Assembly (NCBI GenBank): GCA_036250225.1
Contig: JAPZLL010000018.1
Coordinates: forward strand, 124,001-188,000
Reading direction: 5' to 3'
DNA: 64,000 nt
Origin: Cercophora sp. LCS_1
Taxonomy: Eukaryota > Ascomycota > Sordariomycetes > Sordariales > Lasiosphaeriaceae
The number at the start of each line of letters is the position of its first letter. Position 1 is the stretch's first letter. Below, piece after piece: positions 21,686 through 31,663 of the stretch. Both the position numbers and the translations under genes were made by a program. The notes below the pieces were generated by a model. That model saw only the letters and a list, made by a program, of their open reading frames with translations. It searched no databases and had not been told where the DNA came from.

Positions 21686-22678
21686 ATGTAAAAGGTTCGC
21701 CAGTGTATGTCCTTGCGTGGCTGGTACGCATTGGTGCGGGCAGGATGCCGTGCTTCTGGCAGTGGGCCGGGGAGGGGGTCGATGTTGTTGTGTGGAGCGC
21801 GCACCAACATCTTCATAATCAGCTGTTGGTGAGAAGCCAAGGTCTGAGCTGAACACGAAAACAGCGGGATTGGAATGAGCTTTGCGGCATTTTGCGACAT
21901 CTGGTTCCAATGTGAAATCGCCTGTTTTCTCTGCGTCTTGTCTACGAGCTCCCGTCAAGAATCCATGGCAGACCCCTTGAGTACAGTTGGGACCGTTTGT
22001 CCGCTTGCAATGGCGACGAATATCTCCCAGGAGTCAACCGCCATCAAGTGCAACACTTGAATGAAACCTGCCTAAGCTGGAAGGCTTCAACGCGGTATTG
22101 TCTTCTAAATTTGGGCTTCCGCTGCTTTGTCAGTGTGCACGTCCTTACTCAGCTACCGACAAACGATTCTTTCGGCACCGAATTGATTGGCCTGACAGCG
22201 CAACCGCAATCTACCACCATTACCACTTACCAGGTCAAAATGCAACGCTGATGCATCACGAGAGACAAATTTTCGACCACTCTCCGCGGCTCGGGCTGCT
22301 GAGAAAGAAGTTGTCGAGGGGCAATTGGGGAGGTCTGGGCAATGCAATCTCGGTCCTGGCACGGCCGTGCTTATGTGAGATCGTTGACGACCACTCGCTC
22401 GCCCAACATCATAGGCAGAAAGGGGCGGGAGGGAGCTCGCCGACCTAACCCGGTAGTTGTCCGCCAAAGAGTGGATCCGTTTTACTTGGTAGGTTCCTAA
22501 CAAAAGTTCTCAGGCTTCCTTCAGAGCAAACAGTATATAACCAAGACCTCACCTCACGATTTGCTCCCTCGTTCAGCATCTTCACCGGCAGACGATCATC
22601 AAGGGCTTCTCAGCGGAAACCTACTCCTTCAGTCATTCATTCATTCATTCCCTGTTTCAAACCCAACAAAATCCAGTC
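21686..22678. other. Intergenic, with promoter of the small secreted protein gene
   Basis: About 1 kb with no supported gene. The 3' part should be the promoter and 5' leader of the next gene; a short ATTC repeat sits at about 22624-22650. Confidence 0.45.
22534..22540 (+). promoter_or_regulatory. TATA-box-like element
   Basis: TATATAA lies 139 bp upstream of the ATG of the small secreted protein gene, a plausible TATA position given a short leader. Confidence 0.4.
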
Positions 22679-23260
22679 ATGATGCGTGTCTCTATGGCCT
22701 CGCTGGCCCTCGCGGCCCTTTCCCAGCTCTCCGTTGCCCTTCCGACCTCGGAGCAGCCCGAGATCGCCGCTCGCTCGTACTTCAACCCCCGAGAGATGCT
22801 GATCATAGAGACGTCGACACTGACACGAAGTCGTTTAGCAATGTGGCTCGGGCCATTACCCACTTGTTCGTGTGCGACAGCCTGAACTTTAACGGTCGCT
22901 GCGAGAATCTCGAGACCGAGACCGGCCGCTGCTGTGAGTAGCCCCATTAGCCCCTTTTAGTATCTGGCCTCGGGTTTTGCGGCTCACACAATTTCAATCC
23001 CTAGACAATCTCTTCAACGGCTGGAACGACGTCATCTCATCGCTCGGCCCCGACAGGGGAACTACATGCACCATCTACGAGTAAGTTGGCCCGGCGGATG
23101 CCCACGCCTGCAGCAATAAAGTTGGCCTGCTGACCTGGAGATAACGTACAGACACTTCGACTGCCAGGGCCGCAGCGTCGGTGGCATTGTCAACCCCGGT
23201 CTCTTCAACCTCAACGAGTGGAACTTTAATGACATCACGAGCTCGTACCGGTGCTCTTAG
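22679..23260 (+). pseudogene. Small secreted cysteine-rich protein (crystallin-like fungal type), one frameshift
   Basis: About 146 residues in three exons (introns 22934-23004 and 23081-23151). The signal peptide MRVSMASLALAALSQLSVA is clear. The mature part has the spacing of a small secreted fungal family: HLFVCDSLNFNGRCENL, GRCYNLFNGWNDVISSLGPD, TTCTIY, HFDCQG and a final SSYRC. Exon lengths sum to 440, one base short: the frame shifts in a C-run near 22785-22790 (AACCCCCGAG), where one extra C would restore NPPRDADHRD. A 32-bp intron ending CATAG could also rejoin the frames but is shorter than normal fungal introns. Such proteins are often effector or surface-defence candidates; function here is unknown. 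A sequencing error in the homopolymer is a real alternative to true inactivation. Confidence 0.7.
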
Positions 23261-23456
23261 TTCACCTAGGGGCGGAGAGCGCTTGGTGCGGCATCAGAGG
23301 TTTCAGGGCGGGGGCTTATGCCTGGTACCAGATAGGTCATCATGCCGCATCAACTCGGTGAATCTAGGTGCTGAGTAAACAAGAACATGAACTTTGCTGT
23401 GCCATTTGCAATCCACCGCGTCCAAGGGCAAATCCAAAATTGAAGTGCCCATCATC

Positions 23457-24958
23457 CTAATAGTCACACCGCCCGCAATACCCGCACTGGTCGGCAGAGC
23501 AAGCAGTAAAGTCATTGCCCTGTGCGTCTTCCCAGTCTGTATGCGTCTCGTCAAGGTCGGATCCTTGCAAGTTCAAGTCATCCAGGTCATCCTCCCGGCT
23601 CTCACGACGTCCATCCACCCAGCGAGTCCTTACATCAGATGACAAAACATCGCCAGCATCATCAAGCCACTTCCTCACCTCGAGCTTTCCCACCTCAAAG
23701 CAACGCAGCTCAACTCTGCCGTCTTCCGACACCAACTCAGCAATCTTGCCCAACAAAGCTGCAAACCGAGCAAGCACCTCCCTGTTGTCCTCCTCCCACG
23801 TCTTCAATCCGTCTCTCATGTCCTGGGTTAGGATATTCCCCTTCTCAAAGACACCCTGCCGATGGAAAGCCAGCACAAACCATGGAATCTGGGCGACCCA
23901 CAGTCTTGGCATTGCCTCGCCCGCATGGTCCTTGTCCTTGGTCTTGATGCTCCGCGTCTTGAGATCGAAAACCCTCTCCTGCTCAACCATTTCGCCTCCC
24001 CTCTCGACCTTCAAGCCACCTGCAGTATCATCAACACCCAAACTCTTCATCGCTCCAACGAGATCTCCAAGCTCATCGTTCTTCTTTTCCTTCATTTTCC
24101 CATCAACACCATTCATCTTCTTCCCATCGCCCGCTTCCTTTCCCTTGTCACCGCTCCCATTCGGAAGACACCCATCTCCCTCAAACCGGACACCAACTCT
24201 CAACCCTCCAAACTCGTACCCCACGATCCGCTGATGCGAAACACCCTCCACCTCCCACGTCACGTACGCCTCGGGAAAGGTATGTCCATACCCCCTCACG
24301 TCAGAAATCATTTCTCTCGGTGAGTTCTCCCTCCGCACCAAGAACGCTGTGTTGCCAATTTTGTCTACGAGCATGCGAAATGGTTTTTCCTGCCCCCTGA
24401 CAAAGCGGAGGAGGTTGCCCATCGTATTGCCGCATGCCAGGATGTCGAGGGTTGATGGGATCGTTGGGTTCGAATCGAGGAGGGCGACAACGGCTGGTTC
24501 CGTTGGGTGGGAGGGATAGCGGTAGGCATTTTTGTCACGGGGGTGGATGGGCGAATCTTCGCGGAGGCGAGGGGCGGTGGGTGGTGGTGTGTAGAGGGGT
24601 GGTTTGCCTGCGAGGAGGTAACTGTCAATGGGAGACGGTCCAATTGTGGCTGCCTTGGAATAACCTCAAGACAGAAGGGTCGGGACGTAGGAGGGGCATG
24701 ATGCATACCTGGGATCAGGATGGTGGGCGCGGAGCTGGGCTTGTTGAGCCAGTTGAAGGTGGCAAGGGTCGTGACATCGGTGATGGTTGCCGAAGAGAGG
24801 AAGCTTTTGGCTGGGGAAAAAAGGTCGTCTGGGGTTATGGTCCGGAGAAGAGGACCAAAAGGTGGTACCGGAGTGGACGGAGCGGTGATGCCGCGACGAT
24901 TGTCGTGGCGGAAGTCCTTGGAGGAGCGCCAGGATGAGCGGCGGGCGGAGAAGGTCAT
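23457..24958 (-). CDS. Conserved fungal protein of unknown function (often labelled 'geranylgeranyl pyrophosphate synthetase')
   Basis: Predicted 466 residues from two exons (intron 24608-24708; frame closes). The N-terminus is basic (MTFSARRSSWRSS). It is followed by TFNWLNKPSSAPTILIPGKPP, YPSHPTEPAV, ILACGNTMGNLLRFVRG, the PFRMLVDKIGNTAFLVRRENSP block and YGHTFPEAYVTWE...HQRIVGYEFGGL. This order is characteristic of a widespread Pezizomycotina family that databases often label geranylgeranyl pyrophosphate synthetase, although it has none of the DDxxD motifs of prenyl synthases. A charged, low-complexity insertion (about 190-240) separates the N-terminal domain from a C-terminal helical part. 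The very C-terminus has a Cys-rich CSADQCGYCGRC. The biochemical role is unknown to me, and I would not carry over the prenyltransferase name. Confidence 0.75.
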
Positions 24959-25519
24959 TTCGTGTTGTCACTTTGCCCTGAGAGACTGATAGAGATAGAG
25001 AGAATCAAGAGAAGGAGAATTCCGAGCGCCTTTTTGTGCCCGTTTGTGTGAGGCCTACCGTGTTTGCCTTGGGCATCCGTTCCCGTTACACAGCGTGTAT
25101 GCCTCCGCCGTCGATTCGATCGTGGACTCGGCACGAAGAAACGGGTTCCGATTCGCCCAGTTCTCCCTCATCAAAAAGGCTCCATCTTTGGCCCAATCCA
25201 AGAGCTGGTCGGCTGCATCCGTGATTTCATTCCTCTCGATGCCACCCGGGCCAATGGTCAACCAGCGATTCGGGAACCCTTATCCCACACGAGAATTAGC
25301 ACACACGATGGTTTGCATGGTTTTGAACGTCCCTTGGGGCTGTGGTGAAATGTGAATTATGGTGAGGAGATTATATGCACTCTTGCTAGGACTATGACAG
25401 GTCTAATTTCGCCGAGGAAATCTGTTGAACTAGTCAATACTCCAGCGGTGCAGGACAAAACGACAGATACCGCTTACGCAAGTTTGCGGTCGTCATCTCA
25501 GGCTTGGCCGTCGCCGGCA
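24959..25519. other. Intergenic; promoter of the conserved gene
   Basis: About 560 bp between the start of the conserved fungal gene and the 3' end of the next minus-strand gene. No supported features. Confidence 0.45.
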
Positions 25520-26041
25520 TCACTGGACCATGTATCCAACTCTCTGCGTGTGTTCAACGCAGCTATAGCCCACGAGGATTGTCTTTCTGTGTATTTTATG
25601 TCCCTCTTTTCCGTATGATGCGCACCTGTCGATCTGGTGTTGGTAATAGAGACATCGACATGACGAATAAAGCTCGATGAGTTGATAGCACATCTTTCCT
25701 TGTTCAGAGTAGGAGTAGAATTTGAAGAATGGGTGCTCAAGATGATGGCCGGGTTTTGCTGTGTTATAACGTGGCAATGTCACCTCATTTGAACGCGCTG
25801 GGATCTGCCGATGCGGGGCTTCGGAAGTGGCGACAGAGATGCGCTCGGCAATCTTTTCTTCCTGACCTAACCCGATTCCACACTCAGGTGGCGTGTTGCG
25901 AAACAAAAAGAAATGTCCCGCATTGAGGTCGCTGGGGACGACATTATGTGAAGCATTTCCGACCGGTTTCACCTCCCCGTCGACAGCGGCCAATTTGGCA
26001 TGAAGTTTTTGTTGGATCGCAGCATTAGAGACTTGGGTCAC
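25520..26041 (-). CDS. Small Cys-rich conserved fungal protein
   Basis: Open frame of 173 residues. The C-terminal 57 residues (118-173) form a compact Cys/His-rich module: MCYQLIELYSSCRCLYYQH, then IDRCASYGKEGHKI and TILVGYSCVEHT, with Cys at 118, 128, 130, 140 and 161. I recognise this pattern as a recurring short fungal module of unknown function. It could bind a metal through its Cys and His residues (inference). The N-terminal 116 residues are low in information. A shorter start at M117 (25693) would yield only the module and may be the true gene. No signal peptide is seen. Confidence 0.55.
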   Translation of the reverse strand: MTQVSNAAIQQKLHAKLAAVDGEVKPVGNASHNVVPSDLNAGHFFLFRNTPPECGIGLGQEEKIAERISVATSEAPHRQIPARSNEVTLPRYNTAKPGHHLEHPFFKFYSYSEQGKMCYQLIELYSSCRCLYYQHQIDRCASYGKEGHKIHRKTILVGYSCVEHTQRVGYMVQ

Positions 26042-26285
26042 TCATAATAGCTAGGTAATCGCAAAGGGGGGCATCTACGGCGTCTATAGCAGACTAAGAA
26101 ATGAGCCCAGAAGCAGAAGCCCAAGGAATTTCGTCCTAGTTGTGGGTTGGACTCTTCCATCCAAACTCTGGGCGCGGTTCTGGAGACTCTGTTCCGGCTC
26201 CCAAATCGCACTAAAATTGAGTCTGGAGAAGGAATACACAAGTGCTTCAGTATTTGGGGCTGGCCAAACAGCCTACCTACTTGAA

Positions 26286-28375
26286 CTACAGATACCAAGC
26301 CCCGTGCAAGACAAATGCGGCCCAGTGATACGGGACGCACATGTCCTCGCCATTGTCGTCAACCCCGCGCCTCTTAAGGAGCCGTAACACGGCCTTCTGG
26401 AAGCAGATCGCCACGTCCACTGGCCCTCCAGCTCCGTGCTGCTCGTGCAGGGCCCGATAGAAGTAGGCCGCAAAGTCCCGTCCATCGCGGCTATCCACCG
26501 GCCACAGAGTGCCCACAGCGCTCGCGCAGCCCGCGACCTGCAGCGCTGCCAGCAGCCCTTGCGGCTCGTCCCCCGGCGTGAAGGCCTGCACGCCCGAACT
26601 GCAGGCTACTATGCAGGCGAGAGCTGCGTCGACGCGCAGCGCGAAGGCGTCGCGCACGGTGAAGGCGTCGTCGTCGTCGTCGTCGTCGTCTTCAGACTCC
26701 TTGTGGCCTCGGCTGAGTCGCAGGGACTGGTGCAGCACGTTGACGTGCTCGTCCATGTGGCCGTGGTAGTGCAGAATGTCGACCCCCCGCGCGAGGGATT
26801 CCAGGCTGTGCCGTGTGGCATTAGGGCTGAGGAGCGGCTCCGTTTTGAAGTCGCGGGCCAGCATCCGCATACAAGAGTAGACTTTCTCTCGTTCAAGTGC
26901 CTTTTTGTCTCGTTCACTTGCCTTGTCTTCGAAGACGGCGAAGACGGCAGCACGTAGTGAGTTCCCGCGCTTTCGTGCATCAGCCCGCCTGCAGCACTGC
27001 CGGAGCAAAGACAGACTGGTTGTATAAACGACTGGATTCCGTGCTATCAGTCTCCGGCGGCCGTCGTATGGAAGGGCATGGAGAGGAATAGCATGTAGAA
27101 CCAATGTCGGACACAGGACGAGGAGATCTCCCTCGGACGAGAGGCGACCGAGCTCCGATACCAATCCGCTGATCTCACCCAACCCGTCTCGATCTAGCAG
27201 TAGCGGTCGGTCCCGAGACTCCGTCGTCCCAACGAGTATTGATAGGTGTCTGCGTTTCCATTGTCGTATTTGGGACACTGTGATGTCCAAGCTCGACAGC
27301 TGTGGTTTCAAACTAGGGTCGAGGGTAATCATGACGATTGCCTCCCCAACAAACACCCAATCGACCAGAACAATTTTCTTATTTTCGGGTAGTCGCCTTG
27401 CTGCATCACCCTTGAAGATCCAGTCGAGGTCTTCCAGCCCTCTGACGCCGTCTCTTGATGCCAACAGATGGCTGAGGGAGGAGTGGCCGTCCATCCGGCC
27501 GTGAAGCCGGTCCAGTTGGAGCGAAGCGCAATGCTCTCGCCAGCATGGGCGCCTTGGAGCTCTTCGAGGAGCCGAGTGCCTCATAATGCAGCCGAGTTTT
27601 GTCCTCGGGACGGCGCTGGCCGATTTCTTCGAACGCCATAGAAATCTCCATGATGACCTCCACGGGTACATCTCCGAGGCCTAGACTGCGGTATGCTTCA
27701 AAAGTTAACCTAGCCTGGTTGAGAATGGCGGAGTCGTCGGCCGTCGGTGTCGGGTTCCGGAAGTAGCTCTGAAAGATGACGTTCTGGCATTGCGCAACTT
27801 CCCTAGCATCATCCGTAGAGGAGAACTCTGCCAGCGCCTCCTTGGCGAGTTTCTCAGCGTCCTTGAACTTCTTTGTCGCCTCACAGAGCCTAGCTCCGCG
27901 AATCGAGGCGTCGCGAGTCCCCCTAGACCTGAGCTCTTCCCACTTTATCATCCAAAGCTTCCGTCGCGCCATGTGGAAGTCCTTGGAACTACCGCCACGC
28001 TGCGCCAAACGGCCTTCCAGCTTAACTAGCACGTCGTATTTTGCGATCTGCCCTTCCAAGTAGTTGCGCTGCTTGTCGAGGGTGATGGATTCCGCCAGAA
28101 GTTTGACGGCTAGTTGGCCGCCCGTCTCGCCCGATTCCATGGCGAGCGCGAGCGCTAGCTTTGCGTCGGAGATGAGTTCATATTCACAGCCCATCTCAAA
28201 CTCCTTGACAGCCCTCTTCGAATACTTTAGGCCGCTCTCCTCGTCGCCTAGCAGGGTGTAAACTTGACCGAGGAGCAAGGATGCTTGGCCGCTAGTTCGC
28301 GGCGTCTGAGTAGAGGGCGTGCATGTACTTTGCTTTTTCGGGTCGCAAGCCGTATGTGATTGCGAACGGCGGAGA
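26286..28375 (-). pseudogene. TPR-CHAT protein (caspase-like protease family), frameshifted and 5'-truncated
   Basis: The N-terminal part is a helical TPR array (SLLLGQVYTLLGDEESGLKYSKRAVKEFE, then LAKEALAEFSSTDDAREVAQ). The C-terminal part is a CHAT domain (caspase-HetF-associated with TPRs). Its catalytic dyad is conserved: His in DILHYHGHM (about 26755-26780 reversed) and Cys in IVACSSG (codon 26601-26603). Around it are VLHAIPLHALPYDG, VVYTTSLSLL and VGTLWPVDSRDGRDF...YRALHE, all family hallmarks. The gene is broken: one shift near 28290-28306 (KYMHALYSDAA to TSGQASLLLGQ) and one near 27535-27560 (KAPMLAR to EHCASLQLDRL), with no introns to explain them. Upstream of about 28375 the TPR sequence stops and the tail of a GPI-type protein begins, so the 5' end is missing. 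The former role was probably in regulated proteolysis or cell death (family inference). Confidence 0.8.
26666..26690. repeat. (GTC)n microsatellite coding poly-Asp
   Basis: Eight GTC/GAC units encode the DDDDDDDD run between the catalytic His and Cys segments of the CHAT domain. The tract lies in a loop and is likely length-variable. Confidence 0.75.
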
Positions 28376-29026
28376 AAATGATAAAACTTCCTGCTCTCAA
28401 GAGCACAGCAGCCAGCATAGTTCCAGGCTGTGACAATCCGCCACTTGTGCCAGGCGGTGGGGTCGACGACGGACCGCTACCACTCCCGTCGCCGGAACCA
28501 CCGCGGCCAGACGAGCCAGGGGAAGGCGTAGGAGAAGGACCATTGACCCCGCCAGGGACACAAGTGTTGAAAATCGAATGACCCGATCTGCGGGGGATGC
28601 CACATGTATCCCCAGGAGGACAATACTAGCTGTCATCGGCTGTCACGCCTTGCTTAGACGGCTTCGGCGGACCGCCGCAAACCGGCAACGTCTGGCGAGA
28701 TAATGATCAGCCAATTCCCTCTTCATGGCAAAGGGTAAGTTGCATTTGCTGGTACTTTAGCACCGCAGCTGTTTGGGTCACCGGGCGGACAGCATCCCTC
28801 GTCGGGAGGTCCCGTGCTGACACACCACGCGGTGATGGGACAGCAACTTCCGGCGCAGCATATCGCTCCGCCGGAGCAGCAATCGTGTTGGGCAGGTGAC
28901 GAAACCAAAACCGATACCACCGCTGTTGGTACAGTCGGAGATGGGATATGGTTCCACGAAGTTGGCTGTGAGAGAGGGGCTGATGAAAGTGCCGAAGAAG
29001 AGGAGGGTTGTAGGTTTGAGTGCCAT
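28248..29026 (-). pseudogene. Cys-rich GPI-anchored surface protein, frameshifted and with a read-through tail
   Basis: The start at 29026 gives a signal peptide (MALKPTTLLFFGTFISPSLTA). After ISDCTNSGGIGFGFVTC the frame shifts near 28889-28893 into the typical Cys-pair domain HDCCSGGAICCAGSCC...DEGCCPPGD. An intron (28626-28756, phase 0) then joins SCGAK to YCPPGDTCG. A Gly/Ser/Pro-rich stalk (PTPSPGSSGRGGSGDGSGSG) and a hydrophobic end (TMLAAVLLRAGSFIIFS) follow, the layout of fungal GPI-anchored Cys-rich wall proteins. One surplus C (or two missing bases) in TGCCCAAC explains the shift. The frame does not stop after the hydrophobic end but runs on to a TGA/TAG-type stop at 28248, reading sequence that in another frame is the TPR-CHAT relic. 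The true stop seems lost at a junction near 28375. Confidence 0.65.
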
Positions 29027-29129
29027 CTTGCCGTGGTACTGAAGACGCAGGGAATTGTGCGATGGAGAGAGTCAAGTCTCGATTCCGGGATTGAAGACAC
29101 CTATCATACCCCCTTCTCGCGATCGCTAG

Positions 29130-29360
29130 ATGTTATTTCCGGAACATTACAACGCGACATCTACAGCCTTGGCGCTCCTGGGTCTTCCACAGAAGCTGTC
29201 TGCCGAGGAGTTGATCCGGATTGTCATCAGGGTCATCCTTGTTGTGGTGCTTCTACTCGGTCTTGGTGCGGCGTTCCGGCTTCTCTGCATTCGCCGGCGC
29301 GGAGAAATGCCGACCCCGAGTCTAACGGGCAAACCCAAATTCCCGCCCCAATTGAGCTGA
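29130..29360 (+). CDS. Possible small single-pass membrane protein
   Basis: A 76-codon frame, divergent from the GPI-type gene with about 100 bp between starts. It encodes one strong hydrophobic helix (IRIVIRVILVVVLLLGLG) followed by a basic RRR cluster, so a single-pass protein is conceivable. No family is recognised and chance is a fair alternative. Confidence 0.2.
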   Translation: MLFPEHYNATSTALALLGLPQKLSAEELIRIVIRVILVVVLLLGLGAAFRLLCIRRRGEMPTPSLTGKPKFPPQLS

Positions 29361-30982
29361 GGGATTCGGAGTTCATGCCGGGGGCTCGTGGGCCCGATTG
29401 GGACACCGAGTGGCCAAGACCAAGTCCCTCCCTGAGCTGACAAGAGTCGGGTTTGGCCTCATTCGTCCCTCGCTATTCCTTCTCAAGCGCTGATATGTCT
29501 TGGGTAGCACCCGACTTGAGATGAGTGTTCCAAGGCAAGCGGGCGAGGTGCGTCTATCCATGATCGTATTTACAATCAATCGTGTTATTCCGTCCGCTTT
29601 GCCCTGCGTTGGTGCCTCCTCTGTTCCACTTAGCACACTGTAATATCCATACTTCCGGGGATAACGGTCGTGCTTCGTACCCCTGCCATCCAACGATTCA
29701 CGCAATGCATTGGCGGAGTGGTCCAACATGCTGCCTGCTGTCAAGTGAGACCCAACTACACCAACCGCCAGGGGTGGAGCGCCCAAGTGTGGGGGTAGCG
29801 TTCGACAACAGCACTGTTGAATGCGACACACCATCTCCCCATCCCCAGAAGTAAAGTATCGTTACGGGAACTTCGGGCAGGGCTTTCGCGCAGGTTCAAA
29901 TCCTACAGGCGGTACACCATTTCCGCTCTTCTTTTAGCTTTGCCGTTGCATGTCTTGCATTATATGTCCACATGCGGTTGCCTATTGTTACTTGATGTTG
30001 TACTTTGGAGCGGGCCCCCCGAGACCTTGGCAAAGTTGTCCCTTAATTATTTATTCCATTGCATAAACAAGTAATTATCCCAGCAAAAAATAGCACGGGA
30101 CTGCTTGTCTCTTGAGTCTAGTCACAGTTAGGAAGGCAGGGTGGTGCTTTGATGTCTTTAGGTAGTATTCTGGGCAATGGTCCTTTGCGGGTTGAGCGGG
30201 CGGGCGGAACCAGCCATAACAACGGGGGCGGGCGGATAAGCTTACGGGGGCGGGCGGGTAATCTTACTTGGTCGTCGGACTACAACAGTCCTCAACGTGG
30301 GATCCTTAGAGATTAGTCTATTGAGATCCACACAACCCTCCCGTCCATCTTAACTCCTATGCCCGTGCATATAGACAGGCAGTTGGTCTATGTTAGTAAC
30401 GGGTCAACACAGAAGTGCGCGCGTTCAGTTATTCCCCCCCAATCTCGTCCCTCGGTGGTAAGATTGGGACATAACCAACGCCCTGGGCTGTTTTCGGCTG
30501 CGTCGGGAGGCGGGCGGGACCCGAATTCCCGCTCGTAAATCCTAGGCGGGGCTTGGCCGAACAAAACAACAGGGGCTCCAGCGGGTTTCAACAGGCAAAG
30601 CTCCTTGCTCAGGAACTCTACCCATGTGTGCGGCATCAAATCTGTTGCGAATCCCTTCAGGGCGCCGAGTCTGGTTAGTCCTATCTAGGGCTACTACGCG
30701 CTAGCCGCTGCTACGTGAGACAGATCACGGATGCGACCGGAGTTGGAACAGACGAGGGGATTGTTGAACATTGAATCCTTGTGGAGCAGCTCTCAGACAA
30801 GGTAAGATTGGCGTTGTGCTGCGATAGCTGCAGAGAAGGAAGGGTGATGTTTGGCTGGACAGTTGAGGATAGAAATGTGTATAAGAGACGGTTCTCCTGA
30901 CTATCCTTAATTTCTGTACCTTCATCACCACTCTTCACTCATTCCAGCTATCCAGTTCCTCCAACCCTTCAAAGAAGCCAAA
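29361..30982. other. Intergenic, with G-rich repeats and degenerate sequence
   Basis: About 1.6 kb without a supported gene. It holds two tandem 22-bp G-rich units and a degenerate open stretch on the minus strand (30388-30690; MPHTWVEFLSKELCLL..., LFGQAPPRIY) of unknown origin. The latter could be a remnant of a mobile element, but no terminal repeats or transposase motifs were found. Confidence 0.4.
30224..30267. repeat. Two tandem 22-bp G-rich units
   Basis: GGGGGCGGGCGGATAAGCTTAC at 30224-30245 is followed directly by a near copy at 30246-30267 (three differences), and a partial related GAGCGGGCGGGCGG occurs just upstream at about 30195. The G-runs could form a quadruplex. Confidence 0.7.
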
Positions 30983-31663
30983 ATGGTATGCATCCCGAGT
31001 CTGCAACCCGAGTACCAATCGCCTAGCCTACTAACTCCTACTAGAAGCTCTCGGTGCTCGTCGTCTCCCTTGTGGCCACGCTCGCTACCGCTATGCCCGC
31101 TGCCCCCAGCGCCCCCAATACCAACACTACCGACCCCGTCTTTCCCCGCCAGGAGGGTACGTGTCCCTTTGTGTTCTCCGTGGAAGAAGCATGATATGCT
31201 ATGTGTCCATTGAAAAAGACATTGACGTGGAACCTTAGGCGAGATGTACTACAGCTGGGTCTGCAACAAGTTCAACGGAGGCGGCGGTCTCAGCGCCCTT
31301 CGACGCAGCAAAGAGTACTTTGACCATCGATTCGGCACCAGTATGTTCCCCCCTCTCTTACTCAAGAAGTACCAACAAGACTAATCACAACCCCCAACGC
31401 CAGATGTCCTCACCGCGGCGGTCAAGCAATGCTACGGCGTTGGCAACGACTGCCACGGCAACTACCTCCTCGTGTGCAACCACTCGGGAACCACGCGGTC
31501 CGAGTCGCCCGGGTTTCGCGACACCATGGCCAATCGCGACCCGGGTGACGATTGGGGCTGCATCACGACCACCATCCAGAATTCGTATATGAGGTACTAC
31601 TGGGGCAAGACGGGTACGCTGAACGGCTTGTGGGACTTTACCACCGACTGGCGCAACTGCTGA
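30983..31663 (+). CDS. Small secreted cysteine-containing protein, intact
   Basis: Predicted 158 residues from four exons (introns 30986-31044, 31157-31238 and 31341-31403; frame closes). The first exon is only the ATG: the codon is followed at once by GTATGC, and exon 2 continues KLSVLVVSLVATLATAMPA, a clear signal peptide. A PRQ site near residue 35 suggests Kex2-like processing. The mature protein carries about six Cys (WVCNKFNGG, KQCYGVGNDCHGNYLLVC, WGCITTT, final WRNC) and Trp/Tyr-rich segments. No family is recognised. Length, export signal and Cys content fit an apoplastic effector or surface protein (inference). The start is supported by in-frame splicing and by the signal peptide appearing only after intron removal. 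Confidence 0.75.

Noticed and set aside
23457..24958. Prenyl-diphosphate synthase function, as the common database label suggests
   Set aside because: No DDxxD motifs or prenyl-synthase helices; the label appears to be inherited misannotation.
29707..29910. tRNA-like boxes: TGGCGGAGTGG (A-box-like) and GGTTCAAATCC (B-box-like)
   Set aside because: About 180 bp apart, the flanking seven-base acceptor halves do not pair, and no anticodon arm could be drawn.
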